DNA from: an uncultured Clostridia bacterium
GTDB taxonomy: Bacteria; Bacillota; Clostridia; Christensenellales; Aristaeellaceae
Direction of reading: 5' to 3'
DNA length: 22,596 nucleotides
NCBI GenBank assembly: GCA_947565865.1
Contig: CANOHT010000041.1
Coordinates: 1 to 22,596 of the forward strand
Shown one piece after another: positions 1 to 6,462 of the stretch. Positions within the stretch are counted from its first letter, which is position 1, and each line of letters starts with the position of its first letter. The position numbers and the translations under genes are program-made. The notes beneath the pieces were generated by a model, which ran no database searches, was not told the origin of the DNA, and saw only the letters and a program-made list of their open reading frames with translations.

Positions 1-397
1 TAGCCGCCCCCAATCCTCTTTGGTACTTTCTCCGAGGAGAAAGTACAACCAAACAAGCTCCACTGCCCTGCCAAGGGCAAGCCCATCCACAACATCAACG
101 GTACCAGTCCCATGTGCAACCGGGTTTCAAAACCAAACCAGACAGCAGCTTTGCAGCGGATGCCAACTTGCTTGCTCCTATGGAGGTAGAACACCGCCCC
201 TGCGAGGCGGTATTAGCTGGTAGCTGTTTATGGATCCGCTCAACATGCTATGCCACGGGGGGGTTGGGGGGAACGAAGTACCGCGCCGCCAGTGGCGGAT
301 GTAGCGGTACGCAGTTCCAATGAGGCACAGAGCGGGGACAGCGCCTGCGTCCCCGCGACATTGCCGAATTGTGGATGGCTACGGTGCTTGTTCAATT
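1..397 (+). repeat. 397-bp tandem repeat, copy 1
   Basis: First full copy of a direct repeat whose next copies start at 398 and 795, giving a period of 397 bp apart from one-base indels. It begins with a perfect hairpin at 23-44 (arms TACTTTCTCC and GGAGAAAGTA around GA). A second short hairpin near 193-213 has arms ACCGCC and GGCGGT. Open frames through it are short, differ between copies and match no family I recognise, so I read it as non-coding. The array may extend beyond the left edge of the window. Confidence 0.85.
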
Positions 398-794
398 TAG
401 CCGCCCCCAATCCTCTTTGGTACTTTCTCCGAGGAGAAAGTACAACCAAACAAGCTCCACTGCCCTGCCAAGGGCAAGCCCATCCACAACATCAACGGTA
501 CCAGTCCCATGTGCAACCGGGTTTCAAAACCAAACCAGACAGCAGCTTTGCAGCGGATGCCAACTTGCTTGCTTCAATGGAGGTGGAACACCGCCCCTGC
601 GAGGCGGTATTAGCTGGTGACCCGTCTATGGCTACACACAACACGCTATGCCACGGGGGGTTTGGGGGAACGAAGTACCGCGCCGCCAGTGGCGGATGAA
701 GCGGTACGCAGTTCCAATGAGGCTCAGAGCGGGGACAGCGCCTGCGTCCCCGCGACATTGCCGATTGGTGGATGGCTACGGAGCATGTTGACTT
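398..794 (+). repeat. 397-bp tandem repeat, copy 2
   Basis: Second full copy, nearly identical to copy 1. Differences are scattered substitutions plus a diverged patch at about 619-640. Both hairpins are preserved. No gene is supported inside it. Confidence 0.85.
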
Positions 795-880
795 TAGCCG
801 CCCCCAATCCTCTTTGGTACTTTCTCCGAGGAGAAAGTACCACCCAACAGCACCATTGTCCGGCCAAGGGTAAAGCATCT
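795..880 (+). repeat. 397-bp repeat, truncated copy 3
   Basis: The third copy keeps only the first 85 bases or so of the unit. Its hairpin is slightly longer than in copies 1 and 2 (GGTACTTTCTCC paired with GGAGAAAGTACC). After about 840 it diverges, and similarity fades out at about 880. Confidence 0.75.
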
Positions 881-1019
881 TTAGCAAAAGAACTTTTCAT
901 CAAGCAGGGGATTCCGCCCTGCGGGCGGCCAAAAAATCCCCCTTTCCCGCAAGGGATTCCCCCCTCCAACGTCGAATATACCAGGGAAAAGTCAAAACAG
1001 AACAAAGGACGGCACCGCC
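881..1019 (+). other. Structured leader upstream of MATE pump 1
   Basis: A 139-base gap between the repeat and the first gene. It contains a two-layer hairpin: outer arms GGGGATT (907-913) and AATCCCC (935-941), inner arms CCGCCC (914-919) and GGGCGG (923-928), with CCAAAA bulged at 929-934. A competing hairpin, CCCTT (940-944) with AAGGG (951-955), shares two bases with the outer stem. There is no convincing sigma-A promoter and no riboswitch class I recognise. AAAGGA at about 1004-1009 is the likely ribosome site for the next gene. Confidence 0.45.
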
Positions 1020-2390
1020 ATGAAATCCATGACATCGCAGGAGCGCACCCATATGATGCTCCATCAGCCGGTCAGCCGGGTCATTTCCCGGCTGGCCGTT
1101 CCCACGATTATTTCCATGCTCATTACCAATATCTACAACATGGCCGATACCTTCTTCGTCAGCCAGCTGGGCACCTCGGCTTCCGGCGCGGTGGGCGTTG
1201 TTTTTTCCGCTATGGCCATGATTCAGGCCCTGGCCTTCACCATCGGTCAGGGCGGCGGCATCAACGTCAGCCATGCCCTGGGCTCGGGCCACGACGAGGA
1301 CGCCAGGCGCTTTTGCTCCACGGCCATCGTCACCGCCTTTACCCTGGGCGCGGTGCTGGCGGTGCTGGCGCTGTGCAACCTGGATGGCCTGGTGCGCTTC
1401 CTGGGCGCCACGGAGACCATCGTCCCCTACGCCATGGACTACGCCACCTACATTTTCTACGCCGCGCCCTTCATGATGGCCTCCCTGGCAATGAACAACC
1501 TCCTGCGCTTCCAGGGGCTGGCGGTTTACGGCATGGTGGGCGTCACCACCGGCGGCGTGCTGAACATGATCCTGGATCCCATCCTGATTTTCGGCTTCAA
1601 CCTGGGGGCTTCCGGCGCGGCCATCGCCACCGCCCTTTCCCAGGCGGTGAGCTTCTTCATCCTGCTGATTATGTGCAACACACGGCCCGACGCCATCTCC
1701 ATCCGCCTGTGGGATTTCGCCTTCAGCGGACGCATCTACGGCCGAATCTTCTACAACGGCGTACCCTCCCTGGGCCGCCAGGGCATCGCGGCCATCGCCA
1801 CGGTAGTGCTCAACACCGCCGCCGGGATATACGGCGACGCCGCCATTGCCGCCCTGTCCATTGTCAATCGGTTCGTGATGTTCATCAACTCCGCCGTCAT
1901 CGGCTTCGGCCAGGGCTTTCAGCCGGTATGCGGCTTCAACTTCGGCGCCGGACAGTACAGCCGGGTAAGGGAGGCCTTCCGCTTTGCCGTCAAGGTAACG
2001 ACCATCCTGCTTGTGTGCCTGGTGGGCGTCACGATGCTCCTGGCTCAGCCCATTATCACCGTCTTCCGCCCGGACGACCCAGACGTCATCCGCATCGGCA
2101 CCCTGGCCCTTCGCCTGCAGCTGCTGACCATGCCGCTGTGGGGCTTCATCACCATAAGCAACATGTTCACCCAGTCCATCGGCTACGGGGTGAGGGCCAC
2201 CATCATATCCGCGGCGCGACAGGGCTTCTGCCTGATCCCCATGCTGCTGATCCTGCCGTCCTTTCTGGACCTGCTGGGCTTGCAGATGGCCCAGCCCATC
2301 GCGGACATCATCACCTTTATCCTGGCGCTGGCCATTGTCGGCGGCATCCTCAGCCGGATGAAGGCCCAGCCCGATCAGGAGGTCGCCTGA
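1020..2390 (+). CDS. MATE family efflux transporter (MepA-like)
   Basis: A 456-aa polytopic membrane protein expected to export cationic drugs or metabolites using an ion gradient. The N-terminal pattern (RLAVPTIISMLITNIYNMADTFFVSQLG) is the MATE signature, and the length fits the usual 12 helices. The two internally similar halves are visible: IISMLITNIYNMADTFF in the first and a second bundle starting near residue 245. The start at 1020 follows AAAGGA by about ten bases. It is the first gene of an operon: the next ATG is one base after its stop. It differs clearly in sequence from the second MATE pump at 15326-16732. The substrate cannot be inferred, though the MepA-like grouping fits many clostridial multidrug exporters. 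Confidence 0.9.
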   Translation: MKSMTSQERTHMMLHQPVSRVISRLAVPTIISMLITNIYNMADTFFVSQLGTSASGAVGVVFSAMAMIQALAFTIGQGGGINVSHALGSGHDEDARRFCSTAIVTAFTLGAVLAVLALCNLDGLVRFLGATETIVPYAMDYATYIFYAAPFMMASLAMNNLLRFQGLAVYGMVGVTTGGVLNMILDPILIFGFNLGASGAAIATALSQAVSFFILLIMCNTRPDAISIRLWDFAFSGRIYGRIFYNGVPSLGRQGIAAIATVVLNTAAGIYGDAAIAALSIVNRFVMFINSAVIGFGQGFQPVCGFNFGAGQYSRVREAFRFAVKVTTILLVCLVGVTMLLAQPIITVFRPDDPDVIRIGTLALRLQLLTMPLWGFITISNMFTQSIGYGVRATIISAARQGFCLIPMLLILPSFLDLLGLQMAQPIADIITFILALAIVGGILSRMKAQPDQEVA

Positions 2391-2391
2391 C

Positions 2392-2820
2392 ATGGAAGCC
2401 TATCGTCATCTGATCCATTACTACGAGACCGACCGCATGGGCATTGTCCACCATACCAACTACATTCGCTGGATGGAGGAGGCCCGGGTGGACTGGCTGA
2501 AGTCCGTAGGCTGGAGCTATGACCGTCTGGAGTCCCTGGGCATCTTCTCCCCGGTAACGGCGGTGGAGTGCCGCTTTGTCGCCTCCACCACCTTCGCGGA
2601 GACCGTCTCCATCGCCCTGGCGCTGGAAAGTTTCAATGGCGTGACGCTGCGCATTGCCTATGAGATGCGCAAGGCGGACGGCACGGTATGCTGCACAGGC
2701 CGCACCGAGCACTGCTTCCTCAGCCGGGATGGGCGGTTCCTGCGGCTGAAGCGGGACTTCCCGGATTTTCACGCCATGCTGATGGCGCATCTCTCCGGCG
2801 CGGCGGAGGATCAGCCATGA
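2392..2820 (+). CDS. Acyl-CoA thioesterase, YbgC/4HBT hotdog family
   Basis: 142 aa, the usual size of a single hotdog domain. The 4-hydroxybenzoyl-CoA thioesterase motif is intact at residues 10-27 (YYETDRMGIVHHTNYIRW); Asp14 sits at the catalytic Asp position of the family, followed by the conserved H-x-N-Y. The predicted role is hydrolysis of a short- or medium-chain acyl-CoA, or a related thioester, in the cytosol; the substrate is unknown. An AGGAGG at 2377-2382, inside the end of the MATE gene, gives nine-base spacing to this ATG. The stop overlaps the next start as ATGA (2817-2820), so the three genes are probably translationally coupled. Confidence 0.9.
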   Translation: MEAYRHLIHYYETDRMGIVHHTNYIRWMEEARVDWLKSVGWSYDRLESLGIFSPVTAVECRFVASTTFAETVSIALALESFNGVTLRIAYEMRKADGTVCCTGRTEHCFLSRDGRFLRLKRDFPDFHAMLMAHLSGAAEDQP

Positions 2821-3134
2821 GCCGTGTGCTGGATGAGCGGCTGATCTACGAGGTGCTTTCCGCTGTGGCGGAGATCCCGCCGGGACGAGTGGCCACCTAT
2901 GGGCAGATCGCCCGGCTGATCGGTCGGGAGCGCAACGCCCGCCTGGTAGGCCGGGTGCTGAGCATGGCAGAATACTACGGCCAGTACCCCTGCCATCGGG
3001 TGGTGAATCACGCGGGCAGGCTGGTCCCCGGCTGGCATGAACAGGGGCCGCTGCTGCTTGCGGAGGGCGTCTCCCTGAAGGACGCCTGCCATGTCGACCT
3101 CCGCCTGTGCCAGTGGGACTGCGCCGGGGCTTGA
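2817..3134 (+). CDS. MGMT-family protein, single DNA-binding/alkyltransferase domain
   Basis: 105 aa corresponding only to the C-terminal domain of O6-alkylguanine-DNA alkyltransferases. IPPGRVATYGQIARLIG (about residues 20-36) matches the winged-helix part, and PCHRVV at 58-63 contains the acceptor cysteine (Cys59). The N-terminal domain of full-length Ogt/MGMT is absent. Alkyltransferase-like (ATL) proteins of this size normally have Trp in place of the Cys, so this one could still accept alkyl groups, or it could be a lesion sensor. I place the start at the ATG overlapping the thioesterase stop, because GGAGGA at 2805-2810 lies six bases upstream; a longer frame reading back to 2688 lies inside the thioesterase gene and lacks family similarity. 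Confidence 0.85.
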   Translation: MSRVLDERLIYEVLSAVAEIPPGRVATYGQIARLIGRERNARLVGRVLSMAEYYGQYPCHRVVNHAGRLVPGWHEQGPLLLAEGVSLKDACHVDLRLCQWDCAGA

Positions 3135-3370
3135 CAAGGCCTCGCGGGGCGTCTGAGCCCCCTCCTGCCCGCTGACCGCTCATCATGCTCCCGAGGACGG
3201 AGCCGTCAGAATGCCGACTGTGCGCGGCCCTGTGCGCCCGTTGAAGTGACTTTGCCGCTTGATCGCCCGCTCCCCATGGGTCTTGCTCCTTCACGGCAAG
3301 TATGGTACACTATACATGCTGCGATACGCATATTTCCGGGGGATCTCCCCGCTGAAAAGAGGAAGGGCAT

Positions 3371-4285
3371 ATGAGCGAGGACAAAAAGGGCGGTCTGTTT
3401 TCCCGCCTGTTCAAAGGCCTGAGCAAGACCCGGGGCAACCTGACCGACAAGGTGGATGATCTGGTGCGGGAAACCCGCAAAATTGACGAGGATTTCTACG
3501 AGGAGCTGGAGGACATTCTGGTCATGGCAGACTGCGGCGTGAAGGCCGTCACCGCCATCATGGACGAGCTGCGCGCGCGGGTAAAGGCCCAAAATGTCAA
3601 GGATGCCGCCACGGCCCGGGAGATGCTCAAGGCTATCATGATCGAGCAGATGGACATCCCCCGTCCGCCGCTGAAATGGCCCATGGTCATGCTGATGGTG
3701 GGCGTCAACGGCGTGGGCAAGACCACCACCATCGGCAAGCTGGCGCTGCGGTTCCAGTCCATCGGCCGCCGGGTGATGCTCTGCGCGGGGGATACCTTCC
3801 GCGCCGCCGCCGCCGAGCAGCTGACCGTCTGGGCGGAGCGGGCCCGGGTGCCCATCGTCCGGCATGAGGAGGGGGCCGACCCCGCCGCCGTGGTATTCGA
3901 CGCCGTGAAGTCCGCCAAGGCCCAGGGCGCCGATCTTCTGCTGGTGGACACCGCAGGACGCCTTCACAACAAGAAAAACCTCATGGATGAACTGAACAAG
4001 ATGCGCCGTGTGCTGGATCGGGAATATCCCGAGGCCGACGTGCGCTGCATCCTGGTGCTGGACGCCACCACCGGCCAGAACGGTCTGGCTCAGGCCAGGG
4101 CCTTCAAGGAGGTGGCGGAGATCGGCGGCATCATCCTCACCAAGCTGGACGGTACGGCCAAGGGCGGCATTGCCCTGGCTATCCGCCAGGAGCTGGAGGT
4201 GCCCGTTTGGTATATCGGCGTGGGCGAAGGCATCGACGATCTGCAGCCCTTCAGCGCCAAGGACTTTGTGGAGGCGCTGATGTAA
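3371..4285 (+). CDS. ftsY: Signal recognition particle receptor FtsY
   Basis: 304-aa SRP-family GTPase that docks SRP-ribosome complexes at the cytoplasmic membrane. The N-terminal helical N domain (residues 1-100) is followed by the G domain: P-loop GVNGVGKTTT at about 111-120, DTFRAAAAEQL, DTAGR at about 193-197, TKLDGTAKGG at about 257 and the closing GVGEGIDDLQPF motif. The acidic A domain typical of E. coli FtsY is almost absent, as is usual in Gram-positive bacteria. GAGGAAGG lies just upstream of the ATG. The 236-base gap before it contains several short GC hairpins (for example GGGGC/GCCCC near 3143-3158) and only a poor promoter candidate (TTGCTC at 3283, TACACT at 3306). The methyltransferase gene follows 24 bases after the stop. 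Confidence 0.97.
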   Translation: MSEDKKGGLFSRLFKGLSKTRGNLTDKVDDLVRETRKIDEDFYEELEDILVMADCGVKAVTAIMDELRARVKAQNVKDAATAREMLKAIMIEQMDIPRPPLKWPMVMLMVGVNGVGKTTTIGKLALRFQSIGRRVMLCAGDTFRAAAAEQLTVWAERARVPIVRHEEGADPAAVVFDAVKSAKAQGADLLLVDTAGRLHNKKNLMDELNKMRRVLDREYPEADVRCILVLDATTGQNGLAQARAFKEVAEIGGIILTKLDGTAKGGIALAIRQELEVPVWYIGVGEGIDDLQPFSAKDFVEALM

Positions 4286-4309
4286 CCCAGCCCATGAAAG
4301 GAGATCCCC

Positions 4310-5044
4310 ATGCCCTCTTTATCCCCCTACCGCGCCGAGCTGGACTACGCTTATGCCCCCGGGGCCTTCCCGGCCATGGAATGTCTTTTGCATCGGCCAA
4401 GCGTCGCTCGCCGGGTGCTGCTGCATAGCAAGGCGGAGGGCGCTGAAGCCGCGGAAAAGCTCACCGACCTGGCCCGGCAGCTGAACATCCGCGTCGAAAT
4501 CGCGGACAAGGCCCTGGCCCGCATCTCCGGCAGGGAAAACTGCTTCGCGGCGGCGGTGTTCGGCAAGTTTGAAGACGCCCTGGCCGAGGCACGTCCCCAT
4601 GTGGTGCTCCATCACCCGTCGGACTGCGGCAACGTGGGCACCATCCTGCGCACCGCCCTGGGGTTCGGCGTGGAGGACGTGGCGCTGATCCGCCCCTGTG
4701 TGGATGTGTTTGACCCCCGAACTGTCCGGGCCAGCATGGGCAGCCTGTTTTCCCTGCGTGTGCATACCTACAACAGCTTTGACGCCTATCAGGCGGAGCA
4801 TCCCCATCGGGCGCTGTACCCCTTTATGCTGGACGGCTCCCGTTCCCTGCCGGAGGTGCTGGCCGAACCCCTTCCGCCCCGGTGGACGCTGGTATTCGGC
4901 AACGAGGGCAGCGGCCTTCCGCCGGTGTTCAGCCAGATGGGCCAGCCCGTGCGCATTCCCAGCAATCAGCGGGTGGACTCCCTCAACCTATCCATCGCCG
5001 CGGCCATCGGTATTTATGGGTTTGCGCAGAAGGGCGGATTATGA
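4310..5044 (+). CDS. TrmH/SpoU family RNA 2'-O-methyltransferase
   Basis: 244 aa. The C-terminal SPOUT domain shows all three family motifs: motif 1 with the catalytic Arg (NVGTILRTA, from about residue 108), motif 2 (FGNEGSGLP) and motif 3 (RIPSNQRVDSLNLSIAAAIG). The N-terminal 90 residues would be the RNA-substrate-binding part. The expected reaction is SAM-dependent ribose methylation of a tRNA or 23S rRNA nucleotide; the target cannot be chosen from sequence. GAAAGGAG precedes the ATG at normal spacing, and the gene is probably co-transcribed with ftsY. No clear terminator follows immediately; the next strong hairpins are beyond 5600. Confidence 0.9.
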   Translation: MPSLSPYRAELDYAYAPGAFPAMECLLHRPSVARRVLLHSKAEGAEAAEKLTDLARQLNIRVEIADKALARISGRENCFAAAVFGKFEDALAEARPHVVLHHPSDCGNVGTILRTALGFGVEDVALIRPCVDVFDPRTVRASMGSLFSLRVHTYNSFDAYQAEHPHRALYPFMLDGSRSLPEVLAEPLPPRWTLVFGNEGSGLPPVFSQMGQPVRIPSNQRVDSLNLSIAAAIGIYGFAQKGGL

Positions 5045-5119
5045 CGCGCGTCACGCCACATCAATCCATTGAGTTATTTATGTGGAAATGCACGATGCCT
5101 TTGCGGTGCTTTGCATCAT

Positions 5120-5380
5120 CATGGCTCTACTTTCTCCACGGAGAAAGCAGCAAAGAGGTCTGAGGGCGGCTGAGTTCAACCTGCATGGCCAGCCGCCCCC
5201 AGGCCCCCCGTGGCATAGCGTGGTGCGCGTAGCCATAGGCAACTACCAGCTAAAACCGCCTCGCAGGGGCGGTCATCCACCTCCATTGGAACAAGTGAGT
5301 GTCCAGCAGGCGGCGGAGTTCTCGTCTGGTATGGCTTTGCGGCGTGGTAGTACATGGGACTGGTACCGGTGTGCAAGCCC
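5120..5380 (-). repeat. Diverged inverted copy of the 397-bp repeat
   Basis: On the minus strand this matches the tandem repeat of 1-880. It includes the start-of-unit hairpin (ACTTTCTCC and GGAGAAAG at about 5129-5147), the stretch with CCGCCTCGCAGGGGCGGT (about 5249-5266), and the end CATGGGACTGGTACCG (about 5352-5367). It spans a unit-to-unit junction of the tandem form and lacks about 115 bases of the unit's middle. It is more diverged than copies 1 and 2 are from each other. No gene is supported. Confidence 0.75.
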
Positions 5381-5545
5381 ATCAGCCTGGTGTCCGAAGA
5401 TTTCAATAGATTCTGCTCCATCTCCCGATGGGGCGCAGACTGTCTAAAACTCCCGGGAGGTGTCGGAGGGCTCGCAGGCCCGCCGGCTTTCAATCGAAAA
5501 CCAGCGACATGTGCGGTGGTTTTCGTGCCTTTCGCAAGAAAAAGC
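5381..5545. other. Gene-free stretch between two repeats
   Basis: About 165 bases between the inverted 397-bp-family copy and the second repeat family. I see no promoter, RNA gene or coding region here; the open frames are short and unlike any family I know. Confidence 0.4.
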
Positions 5546-5605
5546 TTCCTTACACGAACGACCGGGAGAACGGCAACGCCGTTCGACCAGTGAGTGAGTG
5601 CATAA
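5546..5605 (+). repeat. Second dispersed repeat family, copy A
   Basis: The segment from CTTCCTTAC to GAGTGCA matches the minus strand of 13588-13655: shared blocks are CTTCCTTAC, CCGGGAGAA, CCGTTCGACCAGTG and GAGTGCA, with variable bases between. It contains a perfect short hairpin (GAACGGC, loop AAC, GCCGTTC). It is non-coding and lies immediately upstream of two strong hairpins. Confidence 0.65.
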
Positions 5606-5606
5606 C

Positions 5607-5670
5607 TCGGCAAAGTGGCATGAGCCACTTTGCCGATGGCCTGCGCCCTATCACCCGATAGGGCCCTTTT
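5607..5670 (+). terminator. Two tandem hairpins ending in a T tract
   Basis: The first hairpin (5607-5619 with 5624-5636, loop ATGA) has a perfect 13-bp stem but no T run. The second is a canonical intrinsic terminator: GCCCTATC (5645-5652), loop ACCC, GATAGGGC (5657-5664), then CC and TTTT (5667-5670). It probably ends transcription from the upstream repeat region or the ftsY-methyltransferase unit before the HAD gene begins. Confidence 0.75.
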
Positions 5671-5718
5671 CAGTCACACAAGCCCCCACCGACCATACCA
5701 GCAACAGGAGGTATGCCC

Positions 5719-6348
5719 ATGACAATTTTCTGGGACTGGAACGGCACCATCGTGGCAGACGTGCCCCTGGTGGTTCAGGTGAATAACCTGATCTTTGCCA
5801 AGCACGGCTACCGCGACACCAACGAGGAGGAATACCGTCGGATTTTCCGCTTCCCCGTTCGGGAATACTACCGGGAGCTGGGCGTTTCCGACGAGGACTT
5901 CCCCATCATCGCCAAGGAATGGAACGAGGGCTATGTGGCCCATTTCGACCAGGCGGCGCTGGCTCCCGGCGTGCTGGAAACGCTGCGGCGCTTTCAGGCG
6001 GCAGGTTTCCGGCAAGTGATTCTTTCCGCCAGCCAGCGGGATCAGCTACGGGAGCAGGTTCGCCATTTCCCGGAATTGACGGGCCTGTTCGATGAAGTCC
6101 TGGGCCTTGGCGACGTCTACGGCGCCAGCAAGGTTCAGCTGGCCCTGGACTTCATGGCCCGGGACGGCGCCGACCCGGCGAACGCCGTATTCCTGGGCGA
6201 CACCACCCATGACGCCGAGGTAGCCAGGGCCATCGGCTGCCGCTGCTACCTCATCGACGGCGGACATCAGCAGCGCTCCGTGCTGGAAACGGCCGGCGTA
6301 CCCGTGCTGGATCGCCTCGCCGATCTGCCGGCGCTGCTGGGACTTTGA
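5719..6348 (+). CDS. HAD-superfamily hydrolase with DWNGT nucleophile motif
   Basis: 209-aa class I HAD phosphatase-like protein resembling phosphoglycolate phosphatases. Motif I is DWNGT (Asp6 nucleophile; the usual second Asp is Asn8), motif II Ser103 in VILSAS, motif III Lys138 in GASK, and motif IV GDTTHD with Asp161 and Asp165. A four-helix cap fits residues 15-80. I choose ATG 5719 over 5713 because AGGAGG at 5706-5711 is seven bases from 5719 but only one base from 5713. The substrate is unknown. Replacement of the general acid/base Asp by Asn recurs in a subset of HAD proteins, and may mean slow or altered catalysis. It stands alone between a terminator and the ATPase promoter. Confidence 0.85.
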   Translation: MTIFWDWNGTIVADVPLVVQVNNLIFAKHGYRDTNEEEYRRIFRFPVREYYRELGVSDEDFPIIAKEWNEGYVAHFDQAALAPGVLETLRRFQAAGFRQVILSASQRDQLREQVRHFPELTGLFDEVLGLGDVYGASKVQLALDFMARDGADPANAVFLGDTTHDAEVARAIGCRCYLIDGGHQQRSVLETAGVPVLDRLADLPALLGL

Positions 6349-6380
6349 CGGCCGGCAAAGGAAAATCATTCATACTTTGT

Positions 6381-6408
6381 TCATGAAGTTCTAAAGGAAC
6401 TTTCATGA
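6381..6408 (+). promoter_or_regulatory. Inverted repeat overlapping the ATPase promoter
   Basis: An imperfect palindrome with arms TCATGAAGTTC (6381-6391) and GAACTTTCATGA (6397-6408), separated by TAAAG; one extra T in the right arm is the only irregularity. Its right arm runs into the -35 box at 6405-6410. There is no T tract, so a terminator for the HAD gene is unlikely. The position fits a repressor operator or a regulated-sigma element. Confidence 0.5.
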
Positions 6409-6433
6409 CATCGGGGCGCTTTGGTAGTATACT
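6405..6433 (+). promoter_or_regulatory. Sigma-A-type promoter of the P-type ATPase gene
   Basis: ATGACA (6405-6410) and TATACT (6428-6433) each match the consensus at five of six positions, with a 17-base spacer. The predicted RNA start is about 6440, some 20 bases before the ATG at 6463. Confidence 0.75.
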
Positions 6434-6462
6434 GGCAGCACGCACACATGATGGAGGCGAGT

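Noticed and set aside
1..880. CRISPR array or insertion sequence
   Set aside because: The period is 397 bp with no short repeat/unique spacer pattern, and there is no transposase frame or clean terminal inverted repeat.
250..887. Open frames of 130-150 codons within the 397-bp repeats
   Set aside because: They are created by the repeat sequence, are not maintained in the diverged copy as one frame, and have no recognisable motif.
900..2393. A 497-codon minus-strand open frame opposite MATE 1
   Set aside because: Low-complexity Gly/His/Gln-rich translation opposite a clear MATE gene; no ribosome site or motif.
617..2413. A 598-codon plus-strand open frame
   Set aside because: It is out of frame with the MATE gene it overlaps, is rich in Arg, His, Gly and Pro as expected of a GC-rich shadow frame, and has no family motif.
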